From Bacteroidota bacterium (GTDB lineage Bacteria; Bacteroidota; Bacteroidia; UKL13-3): DNA of 64,000 nt. Positions 33,836-42,556 of the stretch are shown here, one piece after another. The number at the start of each line of letters is the position of its first letter. Positions within the stretch are counted from its first letter, which is position 1. The notes under the pieces are model-generated. The model did not search any database, had not been told where the DNA came from, and was given only the letters and a program-made list of their open reading frames with translations. The stretch is taken from the NCBI GenBank assembly GCA_947507965.1, contig CANNQU010000003.1, forward strand, positions 31,329 to 95,328. The letters run 5' to 3'. The translations under genes and the position numbers were made by a program.

Positions 33836-35392
33836 CTATTTACTTTGCATTACAATAAACGGAACAATCATTTCCTCCATGCTTATACCTCCATGCTGGA
33901 AGGTATTTCTGTAATAGTTGGCATAATAATTATAGTTGTTGGGATAGGCAAAGAAATCGTTATTCTTACAAAACGCATACGTACTACTCATGTGTAAGAT
34001 AGGCAAGCCAACTTCGTGTGGTTTTTTTATTTCTAATGCCTCTTCCTTATCAAAGGCTAGGTTTTTTGCTGTTTTATAACGTAGATTGCTATTGGTGTTT
34101 TTGTCACCAATGATTTTTACCGGATTTTGAACCCTTACACTTCCGTGGTCGGTGGTGATGATTATCTTAACTTTCTTCTCCGCAATTTTTTGCAATGCCT
34201 CAAATAATGGCGAATGCTTAAACCAACTAAGTGTTAATGAGCGATAGGCCGCCTCGTCATCTGCAAGTTCCCTAATTACACTCATCTCGGTACGGGCATG
34301 TGAGATAATATCGACAAAATTATAAACGATGACATTGAATTTATTTTTAAATAAGTTGTGCACGTTGTCTGCTAAAGCTCTGCCGGCATCAAAGGTGGTT
34401 ACCTTGGTATAACTGGTTTTTGTGTCTTTTTTATTGTTCGATTGAAGTTGTGCCATCAAAAACTCTTCTTCATGCATGTTTTTTCCTTCATCGTCCTCTT
34501 CATTCTGCCACATGGTTGGGAATCTTTTTTCCATCTCAGCCGGCAACCACCCACTAAACATACTATTTCGGCAATAGTGCGTGGCGGTTGGCAAAATGCT
34601 CATATAGGTGTCTTCTACCTGCATGTTAAAAATGGTAGCCAATTCCGGCTGTATCGTCTTCCATTGATCGAAGCGAAGATTATCAATGAGGATTAAAAAC
34701 ACGGGGTCGGGTTGGTCGAGTAGTGGCAAAACACGTTTTTTTAACACGTTATGGCTCATTAACGGCGTGTCGGCATCGGGTTGGGTGAAAAACTTGACGT
34801 AGTTTTTTTCTATGTATTTAGCGAAGTTATTATTGGCTTCGGTTTTTTGACTCAGCAATATTTCTTCCATACTTTTATCCTGGCTGTTTTGCAACTCAAG
34901 CTCCCAAAATACGAGCTTCTTATATACCTCCGCCCATTCCTGAAATTTTAGGTTGTCCTGTATGGTCATGCCAATTTGCCTAAATTCCTGCATATAGTTA
35001 CTGGTGGTTTTTTCACTCACCAGTTGTTTTCCATCTAATATTTTTTTGAGGCTCAGTAAAATCTGATTAGGGTTAACCGGCTTTATCAAATAGTCGTCTA
35101 TCTTACTGCCAATGGCATCTTCCATAATGCTCTCCTCTTCGCTCTTGGTAATCATAATTACTTTTGAGTCGGGATTATAGGTTTTAATCAGTGCCAGCGT
35201 TTCGAGCCCACTTATTCCAGGCATGTTTTCATCCAGAAGAATGGCATCAAAACTTTTCTTTTTGCATTCTTCCAAGGCATCTTGCCCATTGGTTACCGTC
35301 GTTACGTCATAACCTTTTCCGTTTAAGAAGAGGATATGGGGTTTTAGTAAATCGATTTCATCATCAGCCCAAAGCAATTGAATTTTGTTCAT
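33836..35392 (-). CDS. porX: PorX: response regulator with PglZ/alkaline phosphatase-like domain, T9SS regulator
   Basis: The 518-residue protein has an N-terminal receiver domain (1-120) with the acidic pair ADDE, phosphorylation site Asp54 in ILLDENMPG, and Lys in LIKPVNP. A helical linker follows (about 125-210). The C-terminal part (about 225-518) is a PglZ/alkaline-phosphatase superfamily domain with LILIDNLRFDQW, the Thr in MSILPTATHYCRNSMF and ITTDHGSVRV, the metal-site motifs. This architecture is that of PorX, which with the kinase PorY and the sigma factor SigP controls type IX secretion; the family has metal-dependent phosphodiesterase activity. The T9SS-sorted protein at 7350 shows that the organism uses this pathway. 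PorY and Por/Gld/Spr genes are not in the window. A -7 element is 93 bases upstream. Confidence 0.93.
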   Translation of the reverse strand: MNKIQLLWADDEIDLLKPHILFLNGKGYDVTTVTNGQDALEECKKKSFDAILLDENMPGISGLETLALIKTYNPDSKVIMITKSEEESIMEDAIGSKIDDYLIKPVNPNQILLSLKKILDGKQLVSEKTTSNYMQEFRQIGMTIQDNLKFQEWAEVYKKLVFWELELQNSQDKSMEEILLSQKTEANNNFAKYIEKNYVKFFTQPDADTPLMSHNVLKKRVLPLLDQPDPVFLILIDNLRFDQWKTIQPELATIFNMQVEDTYMSILPTATHYCRNSMFSGWLPAEMEKRFPTMWQNEEDDEGKNMHEEEFLMAQLQSNNKKDTKTSYTKVTTFDAGRALADNVHNLFKNKFNVIVYNFVDIISHARTEMSVIRELADDEAAYRSLTLSWFKHSPLFEALQKIAEKKVKIIITTDHGSVRVQNPVKIIGDKNTNSNLRYKTAKNLAFDKEEALEIKKPHEVGLPILHMSSTYAFCKNNDFFAYPNNYNYYANYYRNTFQHGGISMEEMIVPFIVMQSK

Positions 35393-35485
35393 GGTTAAAT
35401 AAAAATTACACCCAACCGATAAGGTCGGGAAAGTTGAAGAATTAAATTAAATTTAGGTACAGATGTTTCATTCGAGGAGATTAGG

Positions 35486-35493
35486 CAAAGGTA
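35486..35493 (-). promoter_or_regulatory. -7 promoter element for porX
   Basis: TACCTTTG on the minus strand is a perfect TAnnTTTG match 93 bases before the porX ATG. The same octamer precedes the GT2 gene at 57007. Confidence 0.45.
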
Positions 35494-35537
35494 AGAAAGA
35501 ATTAATGGAGAAAATATTTTTTGTAGTGTACGTATAA

Positions 35538-37061
35538 ATGATTCTTTTTGTTACCATTAAAATGAATTTAATTACGAAAAATAAAATCACGTGGTTGTTT
35601 CTCTTGCAACTTTTGCTGCTTTTAGCATTGCCATTGATGCCTTGTTTTAGTGAGTTAGGCAAACTTCCTATTCGTATCTGGGATGAGGCACGACAGGCAC
35701 ATAATGCTTATGAAATGTATCGGAGCCATAACTATTGGGTTCCTACCTTCGATGGCCTACCCGATACCTTTGGTACCAAACCGGCGGTGTTAATATGGAT
35801 GCAGGTAGCGAGCATGAAACTTTTTGGAGTGAATGAATTTGCCTTACGCTTTCCTTCGGCAATGAGTAGTTGGTTGCTTGGTATTTTAGTGATGCTTTTT
35901 GTATGGAACTATTTTAAGAGTTACCATATCGCCATCGTGGCTGGGATATTGCTTTTTACTAGTGAGGGACTAATTCGCACCCACGTAGCCCGTACCGCAG
36001 ATTTTGATGCCCCACTCGCTTTTTTTAGCGTACTGGCCTGCGTATGTTTTTTTGTTTTTTTAAATAATAAAAAACCAATATTCTGGTATCTGAGTTGCTT
36101 TGCCATTGCCTTTGCCGTATGGATGAAAGGTACGGCGGGATTACTCTTTCTTCCTTCTTTACTACTTTATGCCTTGCTTCAGGGTAAGGTAAAGGAGTTG
36201 TTGAAATCAAGGCATACCTATGTAGGCAATTTGATATTTCTTGTCCTGGTTATCGGGTATTATCTCCTTCGCAATGCCTTTCAACCGGGATATTTATCGT
36301 TGGTTGTAAAATCGGAATGGCAATCCATGTATTTAAAACCAGCCCAGGGGCATGCCGAAGAATTTTGGTTTTATGCTATTAACTTTTACTCCAAAGGGTT
36401 CAAATATTATTGGTATCTGCTGCCTTTAGGCATCGTAAGCATTATCTTTATTAAAAATGATTTCATTAAAAAAGTTGCTCTCTTCAGTCTCTGTTGTTTG
36501 GGTGGTTTTTTTTTAATAATTAGTGTTTCAGCAACGAAACTTTTTTGGTATGATGCCCCACTCTACCCTTTCGTCGTTTTTTTGTGCGCTTGTTTTTTTT
36601 ATTTGATCAGGGAGATACTCGTGCAGAACAAGGTTCAGTTAAGTCAACGAAATGCAATTCAGTTGTTTCTCGTATTGGCATTGGGTGCATTTGGGTTCTC
36701 TATTTTAAAACCACGTATCCTGAACTCGGAGGAAGATTACCAAGAGAAATATTTTTATACCATGGCTACCTATTTGCAGGAAGCGAATCGAAAGAATGTA
36801 GATTTAAGTGGTTATAAATTTATGAGTGGTCAGACGTACGCACCGCACCATACTTTCTATTTAAAGCAAATGAAGGCCAATGGACAACGAGTGTCATCGG
36901 TGGTTTTTGATCGATTGGAATTGACCGATTCGGTAATGCTTTTTGAAATTAATATGCAAGCGTTACTCTTACAAAAATTTTATACCACACAATTACGTTG
37001 TGAAAACGATATTTTTGCTTATCGATTAGATTCATTGAAAAGTAATGATGCAAAAAAATAA
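35538..37061 (+). CDS. Membrane glycosyltransferase, GT39/ArnT-like
   Basis: The 507-residue protein (or 499 from the second ATG at 35562) is an integral membrane glycosyltransferase of the GT-C fold. After a first helix (about 17-32) comes a periplasmic loop with the catalytic Asp-Glu in RIWDEARQAHNAYEM and FGTKPAVLIWMQVASMKLFGVNEFALRFPSA, a pattern of the GT39/ArnT family that uses polyprenyl-phosphate sugars. About ten more helices and a C-terminal soluble tail follow. It would glycosylate lipid A, a lipid carrier or proteins at the outer face of the inner membrane. Its 3' end overlaps the HD gene by 17 bases, so the two are cotranscribed. Confidence 0.82.
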   Translation: MILFVTIKMNLITKNKITWLFLLQLLLLLALPLMPCFSELGKLPIRIWDEARQAHNAYEMYRSHNYWVPTFDGLPDTFGTKPAVLIWMQVASMKLFGVNEFALRFPSAMSSWLLGILVMLFVWNYFKSYHIAIVAGILLFTSEGLIRTHVARTADFDAPLAFFSVLACVCFFVFLNNKKPIFWYLSCFAIAFAVWMKGTAGLLFLPSLLLYALLQGKVKELLKSRHTYVGNLIFLVLVIGYYLLRNAFQPGYLSLVVKSEWQSMYLKPAQGHAEEFWFYAINFYSKGFKYYWYLLPLGIVSIIFIKNDFIKKVALFSLCCLGGFFLIISVSATKLFWYDAPLYPFVVFLCACFFYLIREILVQNKVQLSQRNAIQLFLVLALGAFGFSILKPRILNSEEDYQEKYFYTMATYLQEANRKNVDLSGYKFMSGQTYAPHHTFYLKQMKANGQRVSSVVFDRLELTDSVMLFEINMQALLLQKFYTTQLRCENDIFAYRLDSLKSNDAKK

Positions 37062-38280
37062 AAATAAAATTATTAATGACCCGGTTTATGGTTTCATAAA
37101 AATCCCCTATGACTTGGTGTTTGAGTTGATGGAGCATCCTTGGTTTCAGCGACTGCGGCGAATCAAACAATTAGGACTTACTCATTTGGTATATCCTGGA
37201 GCCTTGCATACCCGTTTTCATCATGCGCTGGGTGCGATGTGGTTAACGACACAAGCAATCGACAATTTGAAATTAAAAGGAGTTAAAATTTCTGATGCAG
37301 AGGCAGAAGCTACCTGCGTAGCTGTTCTGCTGCACGATATAGGCCATGGTCCGTTTTCGCATGCCTTAGAAAATAGTATTGTGCAAAGGTTAAATCATGA
37401 AAAGATCTCGGCTTTTATGATGAAACATCTTAATGAGCAATTCAGAGGGCGATTGAACCTTGCGATTCAAATTTTTAATGACGAATATGCAAAGAAGTTT
37501 TTACATCAATTGGTGAGCGGACAGCTCGATATGGACCGGTTGGATTATCTGCGTCGCGACTGTTTTTTTACCGGTGTAATAGAAGGTATGATTAGTAGCG
37601 ACCGGATTATTAAGATGCTTGATGTGCGCAACGATCAGCTGGTGGTAGAGGTAAAAGGTATTTATAGTATCGAGAATTTTATTGTTTCGCGAAGGCTTAT
37701 GTATTGGCAGGTTTATCTGCATAAAACGGTGTTGGCAGCCGAACAGGTATTGATTGCCATTTTAAAAAGAGCGAAGCAACTGGCCAAACAAAAGGTGGAA
37801 CTTTTTGCAACCCCGGCCTTTCATCATTTTTTATATTCGGGTATTACGGCAAAACAATTTTTTGACGACCCGTTACATATTGACCAATTCAGTCGGCTTG
37901 ATGATAACGATATTACCACGTCCATAAAAGTGTGGCAAAATCATGCTGACCTTGTATTGAGTACTTTATGTGTAAATATATTAAGCAGGAAACTACCGGA
38001 GGTAATTATTAATGACAAGCAAACACCCCTAGCTGAAATAAACAAAAAATTAAACCATGTAGCGGGCCTGTTAAAAATATCATTGGAAGATGCCGCCTAT
38101 TTTGTGTTGGAAGGTAAAGTGGAAAACAATGCCTATAATAGTGAGATCAATACGATCAAGATTTTATATCAGGATGGTACGGTACGCGATATTGCTAAAG
38201 CAAGCGACCAGCATAATATTATGGCACTGAGTAAAACAGTGAAAAAGTTTTACCTGACTTGGTATGATGACTTTTCATGA
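37045..38280 (+). CDS. HD domain-containing phosphohydrolase (dNTPase-like)
   Basis: The 411-residue protein has the HD-superfamily metal motif: His59/His60 in HTRFHHALG, His97-Asp98 in LLHDIGHGPFSHALE, and a further Asp in SGQLDMDRLDYLRRD. The pattern is that of the SAMHD1/dGTPase-like group, which removes triphosphate from deoxynucleotides; phosphodiesterase activity is another option. The first ten residues (MMQKNKNKII) are basic, and the start overlaps the upstream glycosyltransferase by 17 bases, indicating translational coupling. A hairpin terminator lies 25 bases after the stop. Confidence 0.88.
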   Translation: MMQKNKNKIINDPVYGFIKIPYDLVFELMEHPWFQRLRRIKQLGLTHLVYPGALHTRFHHALGAMWLTTQAIDNLKLKGVKISDAEAEATCVAVLLHDIGHGPFSHALENSIVQRLNHEKISAFMMKHLNEQFRGRLNLAIQIFNDEYAKKFLHQLVSGQLDMDRLDYLRRDCFFTGVIEGMISSDRIIKMLDVRNDQLVVEVKGIYSIENFIVSRRLMYWQVYLHKTVLAAEQVLIAILKRAKQLAKQKVELFATPAFHHFLYSGITAKQFFDDPLHIDQFSRLDDNDITTSIKVWQNHADLVLSTLCVNILSRKLPEVIINDKQTPLAEINKKLNHVAGLLKISLEDAAYFVLEGKVENNAYNSEINTIKILYQDGTVRDIAKASDQHNIMALSKTVKKFYLTWYDDFS

Positions 38281-38304
38281 TGAATTCTAAAAGCCAGCTT
38301 TATT

Positions 38305-38333
38305 CCTCAGAAGCATCAAGATTACTTCTGAGG
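38305..38333. terminator. Hairpin terminator between convergent genes
   Basis: CCTCAGAAG (38305-38313) and CTTCTGAGG (38325-38333) form a 9-base-pair stem with an 11-base loop, followed by TTTTGTG on the plus strand. It lies between the HD gene and the convergent acyltransferase; the T run on the minus strand is weak. Confidence 0.6.
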
Positions 38334-38379
38334 TTTTGTGTAGCCTAACGTAAATCGATCATGCATTTTATATCGATGT

Positions 38380-38952
38380 TTAGCTGTCGATTCGAACATT
38401 ACCGTTCTCTAAAATATATTCTTTTCCCGTTTCGGAGCATGTGGCTCTTCCTGCAAGGTTAAATACAAGTTTTATTCCATGTTCACTCATCCAACCCATT
38501 TGTTTGGCTGGGTTTCCAACCATTATGGCATAGTCGGGCACCGCTTTCGTTACTACGGCTCCTGCACCGATAAAAGCATAACACCCAATGGTATTGCCGC
38601 AGATAATGGTTGCATTGGCACCTAAAGTTGCCCCTTTTTTTACTCTTGTTTTAAGAAATTCGCTTTTACGGTTTATGGCACTCCTTGGATTTATTACATT
38701 CGTGAAAACCACCGAGGGGCCAATAAATACGTCATCTTCACAGGTAACTCCAGTATAGATACTTACGTTGTTTTGCACTTTTACATTATTACCTAATACC
38801 ACCTCAGCACTAATCACTACATTTTGTCCGATGGTGCAGTTAATTCCTATTTTACTGTTTGACATCAGATGGCAAAAATGCCATACCTTAGTGCCATCGC
38901 CTATTTCACAGGGCTGATCAACGAATGACGATTCATGAATAAAAATGCTCAT
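38380..38952 (-). CDS. Left-handed beta-helix acyltransferase (WbpD/WlbB-like)
   Basis: The 190-residue protein is built of hexapeptide repeats ([73 protein letters not shown]). The VMSN-type start ([31 protein letters not shown]) and the [14 protein letters not shown] tail closely match the UDP-2-acetamido-3-amino-2,3-dideoxy-D-glucuronate N-acetyltransferases that make surface sugars. It uses acetyl-CoA in the cytoplasm. The aminotransferase and dehydrogenase that normally precede it are absent here. It is divergent from the GT2 gene at 39033, which may use the product. Confidence 0.85.
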   Translation of the reverse strand: MSIFIHESSFVDQPCEIGDGTKVWHFCHLMSNSKIGINCTIGQNVVISAEVVLGNNVKVQNNVSIYTGVTCEDDVFIGPSVVFTNVINPRSAINRKSEFLKTRVKKGATLGANATIICGNTIGCYAFIGAGAVVTKAVPDYAIMVGNPAKQMGWMSEHGIKLVFNLAGRATCSETGKEYILENGNVRIDS

Positions 38953-39032
38953 CTTGATTTAATTTCCGCTACAAATTAAAACTAATATTCTCATTTCAAA
39001 CAAAAAAAAGAGTGTTAAATTCGCACCCCTTC

Positions 39033-40058
39033 ATGAATAGTAAAGTAGCAGTAGTAATTTTAAACTGGAATGGCCAAGTACTCTTGCAGCAGTTTTTGCC
39101 TTCCGTGGTAAAATTTAGTGGCAACGCGGTGGTTTATGTAGCCGATAATGCTTCAACAGATGATTCTGTGAAGTTGATAGAAGAACAATTTCCTACCGTA
39201 AAAATTATTCATAATACACGTAATGGAGGCTATGCAGGTGGCTATAATGAGGCGTTAAAAAGCATCGTTGCCGATTATTTTGTTTTGCTAAACAGTGATG
39301 TTGAGGTAACCGAAAATTGGATTACCCCAATCCAGCAATTAATGGATTCGGATCATCATATCGCCGCTTGTCAGCCTAAGTTGTTAAACTATTATGATAA
39401 GTCAAAATTTGAGTATGCAGGCGCTTCTGGTGGGCATATCGATCGATACGGTTACCCCTTTTGCCGAGGTCGAATTTTTGATGAATGCGAAACGGATAAT
39501 GGACAATACAACGACACCCGCACGTGTTTTTGGGCCACCGGAGCTTGCCTCTTTGTACGAGCCGAGACGTTTCGCACCGTAGGGCAACTCGATGAGGACT
39601 TTTTTGCTCATATGGAAGAGATTGATTTATGCTGGCGAATGCAACAGTTTGGGTATAAAATTATGGTTTGCCCACAGTCGGTGGTGTATCATGTAGGTGG
39701 GGGTACTCTTTCGCAACAAAATGCAAAAAAGACCTATCTGAATTTTCGAAACGGGTTAGGCTTACTTTTAAAAAATTTACCCATCCAAATGCTCTGGTAT
39801 AAATTGCCATTGCGTATATTTTTAGATCAGGTGGCTGCCATCAAATTTTTATTTGATGGGAAAAAGGAGGATTTTTTTGCTATTGGAAGAGCCCATCGTA
39901 ATTTTATTTTTAATTTTAATCGATGGAGGAAAAAAAGATATAGCCATCAGCGTAAAAATTTATTGCCAGAGGTTTATGATGGCAGTATTGTATGGCGGTA
40001 TTTCGTTTGTAAAGACCGATCTTTTTCGAGCCTGGAAAAACGTAAATTTACCCAATGA
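39033..40058 (+). CDS. GT2 family glycosyltransferase
   Basis: The track starts at a GTG at 39012, but a -7-like TAAATTCG covers 39016-39023, so the ATG at 39033 (MNSKVAVVILNWNG) is chosen, giving 341 residues. The GT-A fold is shown by VVILNWNGQ, VADNASTDDSV, the metal-binding DSD-equivalent in LNSDVEVTENW, and EEIDLCWRMQQFGYKI. It resembles the rhamnosyl/N-acetylglucosaminyl GT2 enzymes of surface polysaccharide synthesis in the cytoplasm or at the inner membrane. The C-terminal 80 residues carry a hydrophobic and basic amphipathic stretch for membrane association. truA follows after 13 bases. Confidence 0.88.
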   Translation: MNSKVAVVILNWNGQVLLQQFLPSVVKFSGNAVVYVADNASTDDSVKLIEEQFPTVKIIHNTRNGGYAGGYNEALKSIVADYFVLLNSDVEVTENWITPIQQLMDSDHHIAACQPKLLNYYDKSKFEYAGASGGHIDRYGYPFCRGRIFDECETDNGQYNDTRTCFWATGACLFVRAETFRTVGQLDEDFFAHMEEIDLCWRMQQFGYKIMVCPQSVVYHVGGGTLSQQNAKKTYLNFRNGLGLLLKNLPIQMLWYKLPLRIFLDQVAAIKFLFDGKKEDFFAIGRAHRNFIFNFNRWRKKRYSHQRKNLLPEVYDGSIVWRYFVCKDRSFSSLEKRKFTQ

Positions 40059-40071
40059 AACACCTATTCTA

Positions 40072-40818
40072 ATGCGTTACTTGTTAAAACTAACTTACGA
40101 TGGAACCGCGTATCGTGGCTGGCAAATACAACCCAATGCGCCCACCGTTCAAGGTGTTTTAAATGACGTTCTTGCATTGATATTAGGAGCACCGATAGAA
40201 ACCACAGGGTGCGGAAGGACGGATGCCGGTGTTCATGCCAGTGTGTTCTATGCACACTTTGATGCCGAAGACGTAATATCCGAGAAGTTTATACCCCGAG
40301 CTAATTTTTTATTGCCAATGGATATTCGAGTACATGAAGTTTATGCGGTGAGCAGTAATTTCAATGCACGTTTCGATGCCATGAGCAGGAGTTATGAGTA
40401 TGTTGTTAACTTCAGTCAAAATCCATTTATTGCTAAATATGCTTTATTTTTGAGTAAAAAGCCTGATTTTGCTGTGATGAATAAGGCGGCACAAAAACTT
40501 ATGGAATATGATTCTTTTGCAAGTTTTAGCAAGACCGGTACCGACCATAAAACCATGTTCTGTAAAATAACCAAAGCCGAGTGGCGTGAATATGAGCACG
40601 ATATCTGGAAGTTTCACATCACCTCCGACCGGTTTTTACGGGGGATGGTTCGAGCCATCGTTGGCACCCTGTTGGATTTAGGATGGGATAAAATAAAGGA
40701 ACACGATGTTGTGAAAATCATTGAAAGTAACGACCGCTCGAAGGCAGGAGAGTCGGTGGCAGCCCACGGATTATTTCTGAGTGATGTGACCTATCATAAA
40801 ATAATTAATCAACGGTAA
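40072..40818 (+). CDS. truA: tRNA pseudouridine(38-40) synthase
   Basis: The track ORF begins far upstream inside the GT2 gene; the ATG at 40072 (MRYLLKLTYDGTAYRGWQIQ) is the family N-terminus and gives 248 residues, the normal size. Catalytic Asp51 is in TGCGRTDAGVHA. Other family blocks are RANFLLPMDIRV, FNARFDAMSRSYEYVV and HITSDRFLRGMVRAIVGTLLDLG. It isomerises uridine at positions 38-40 of the tRNA anticodon arm. It follows the GT2 gene by 13 bases and precedes the small membrane-protein gene by 2 bases, so these are probably cotranscribed. Confidence 0.95.
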   Translation: MRYLLKLTYDGTAYRGWQIQPNAPTVQGVLNDVLALILGAPIETTGCGRTDAGVHASVFYAHFDAEDVISEKFIPRANFLLPMDIRVHEVYAVSSNFNARFDAMSRSYEYVVNFSQNPFIAKYALFLSKKPDFAVMNKAAQKLMEYDSFASFSKTGTDHKTMFCKITKAEWREYEHDIWKFHITSDRFLRGMVRAIVGTLLDLGWDKIKEHDVVKIIESNDRSKAGESVAAHGLFLSDVTYHKIINQR

Positions 40819-40820
40819 AT

Positions 40821-41066
40821 ATGAAGTTCCCAAACTGGTTTCGAAAGTCAAAGGGTGGATATTTTTATATCCCCATACATTGGGCCGGATGGCTGTGTTA
40901 TCTCATCAGCTTTGCCGACGTGGTAGCCGCCTTCTATCAGCTAAGCGACCGAACGATGGATAGTACCGAGCAACTAAAAGCGGTGTTTCCTGTTGTCATT
41001 CTCAATTTTGTTGCTCTCGCTGTCGTTATTTTTTTTACAAGTGAAAAGCAAAAAGAGGGAAACTAA
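40821..41066 (+). CDS. Small two-helix membrane protein, unknown
   Basis: Not recognised. The 81-residue protein has a basic start (MKFPNWFRKSKGGYFYIPIHW), two predicted membrane helices (about 22-39 and 56-73) and a charged C-terminus (EKQKEGN). It starts 2 bases after the truA stop, so translational coupling is likely and the frame is probably real. The AGWLCYLISFADVVAAF segment resembles small inner-membrane proteins with no assigned role. Topology is two helices with both ends in the cytoplasm. Confidence 0.6.
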   Translation: MKFPNWFRKSKGGYFYIPIHWAGWLCYLISFADVVAAFYQLSDRTMDSTEQLKAVFPVVILNFVALAVVIFFTSEKQKEGN

Positions 41067-41070
41067 TTTG

Positions 41071-41078
41071 TAAATTTG
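41071..41078 (+). promoter_or_regulatory. -7 promoter element for the DUF1573 lipoprotein
   Basis: TAAATTTG is a perfect TAnnTTTG match, 24 bases before the ATG at 41103. It argues that the ATG, not the TTG at 41076 used by the ORF track, is the start. Confidence 0.55.
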
Positions 41079-41102
41079 CAAATCTTTAATTTTCGTAGTA
41101 CC

Positions 41103-41564
41103 ATGAAATATTTCATCTTGATTATTGCCGCTTTTACCTTGCTTTTCTTTTCTCAGTGTGATAATATATTTAAGAATAAGAAAATGAATACGGGTACGAT
41201 GAATAATAATGCTACCCCTAATGGCGACCAGAACGGACCGATGCCAGAGATAAAATTCGATGATGAAAATCACGATATAGGCACCATGGAACAAGGGGAA
41301 AAGATTGATTTTTCTTTTAAGTTTACCAATACAGGCAAAGCCGACCTCATCATTAATAATTGCAGTGCATCATGTGGTTGTACTATACCCAACTGGCCCC
41401 GACAACCTATTCGTCCTGGCGAATCGGCCTATATTGATGTGCAATTTGATAGCGAAGGCAAGCTAAACGAGATTACCAAGGATGTAACCATTTCTACCAA
41501 TTGTAATCCGGCAGTGCGCAAGGTAATGTTTCATGGCCTTGTCAAAGTCCCTACCCAACACTAA
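41103..41564 (+). CDS. DUF1573 domain lipoprotein
   Basis: Starting at the ATG 41103 (MKYFILIIAAFTLLFFSQCDN), the 153-residue protein has a signal peptide with a lipobox-like Cys, a low-complexity Asn/Gly linker and a DUF1573 Ig-like domain (FDDENHDIGTMEQGEKIDFSFKFTNTGKADLIINNCSASCGCT...RPGESAYIDVQFDSEGK). The conserved CxAxCGCT and following strands are diagnostic of this domain, whose role is unknown and which is abundant in Bacteroidota envelopes. It is followed by yajC after 36 bases. The cysteines could form a disulfide or bind a metal. Confidence 0.9.
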   Translation: MKYFILIIAAFTLLFFSQCDNIFKNKKMNTGTMNNNATPNGDQNGPMPEIKFDDENHDIGTMEQGEKIDFSFKFTNTGKADLIINNCSASCGCTIPNWPRQPIRPGESAYIDVQFDSEGKLNEITKDVTISTNCNPAVRKVMFHGLVKVPTQH

Positions 41565-41600
41565 TTTTCATTTATTTTTTTTCATTTAATTTTTTCATTT

Positions 41601-41909
41601 ATGTTTCAAATAATTTTAGAATCACCGGCCACACCCATCGATTGGACTCCTGCACTTTTAATCGGGGTGGTGGTAGTTATGTATTTTTTTATGATTCGTC
41701 CGCAAAGCAAAAAGCAAAAGGAGCAACGCAAATTTCAGGAAGACATTCAAAAAGGCGATCGAATTGTAACGATCAGTGGCATTCACGGAAAAATCACGGA
41801 GTTAGACGAAAAAACGATTGTTATTGAAATGGAAGCGGGCAAGATGAAAATAGAGCGGGTGGCTGTTTCATCAGAGAATACGATGGCAACCTATCCTAAA
41901 AACAAATAA
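41601..41909 (+). CDS. yajC: Preprotein translocase subunit YajC
   Basis: The 102-residue protein has one membrane helix (about 16-33) followed by the family signature MIRPQSKKQKEQRKFQEDIQKGDRIVTISGIHGKITELDEKTIVIE. It is the accessory subunit of SecDF-YajC that helps export across the inner membrane. secDF is far away at 19323. The N-terminal eight residues (MFQIILES) lead straight into the helix. coaE follows after 38 bases across a G9 tract. Confidence 0.94.
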   Translation: MFQIILESPATPIDWTPALLIGVVVVMYFFMIRPQSKKQKEQRKFQEDIQKGDRIVTISGIHGKITELDEKTIVIEMEAGKMKIERVAVSSENTMATYPKNK

Positions 41910-41931
41910 ATGGTTTGCACCTCTCCAGGTT

Positions 41932-41940
41932 GGGGGGGGG
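41932..41940 (+). repeat. G9 homopolymer in the coaE leader
   Basis: Nine consecutive G residues lie 7 bases before the coaE ATG, at the place of a ribosome binding site. In this AT-rich sequence this is a striking tract and could slip during replication. Confidence 0.6.
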
Positions 41941-41947
41941 AGTATCT

Positions 41948-42556
41948 ATGTTACGCATTGGTATCACCGGAGGAATCGGAAGCGGTAAAAGTATCGTATG
42001 TAACTATTTTGAAAAGTTACAGGTTCCTTTGTATCATGCCGATGATGAAGCGACTCGGCTGATCGACCATAATTTAAAGATCAGAAAAAAAATAATTTCC
42101 TTTTTTGGTGAGGATGCGTATGCGAAAAAGGGGTTAAATAAGGCGGTCATTCGACAACGTGTATTTAATGACCAAAAGGCACTTACGGTATTAAATGCGA
42201 TTACACACCCTCCTCTAATGAAACACTTTAATGACTGGTGTGCCGCCCAAAAAAAACAGAAGCACCCTTTTATCATTAAGGAAGCAGCCTTGGTTTTTGA
42301 AAGCAATAGTTATCAAATGTTAGATTTTGTTGTTTGTGTCGTGGCTCCTCTTGAAACACGCATTTCAAGGGTTATGCAGCGTGATGGTAAAACAAGGGTA
42401 GAGGTAGAGCGCATTATTAATAAGCAATGGAGTGATGAAGAAAAAATAAAGCGTTCCGACTTTGTAATACAGAATCCTGATGATGAATTATTGTTACCAC
42501 AAATTCTTATCTTGCATGACCTCATCCTAAAAAAATCGGCGTTGTATGGAAAATAA
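41948..42556 (+). CDS. coaE: Dephospho-CoA kinase
   Basis: The track start at 41915 runs through the G9 tract; the ATG at 41948 (MLRIGITGGIGSGKS) gives the family N-terminus and 202 residues. The P-loop is GGIGSGKS (residues 8-15), followed by HADDEATRLI (substrate site) and VVAPLETRISRVMQRDG with QWSDEEK in the lid region. It phosphorylates the 3'-OH of dephospho-CoA in the last step of CoA synthesis. Its last 11 bases overlap the start of the next gene, so translation is coupled. The unusual leader is listed separately. Confidence 0.93.
   Translation: MLRIGITGGIGSGKSIVCNYFEKLQVPLYHADDEATRLIDHNLKIRKKIISFFGEDAYAKKGLNKAVIRQRVFNDQKALTVLNAITHPPLMKHFNDWCAAQKKQKHPFIIKEAALVFESNSYQMLDFVVCVVAPLETRISRVMQRDGKTRVEVERIINKQWSDEEKIKRSDFVIQNPDDELLLPQILILHDLILKKSALYGK

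Noticed and set aside
42034-42306. 90-aa minus-strand ORF inside coaE
   Set aside because: It lies wholly opposite the P-loop kinase and reads as a shadow; no signal or family pattern.
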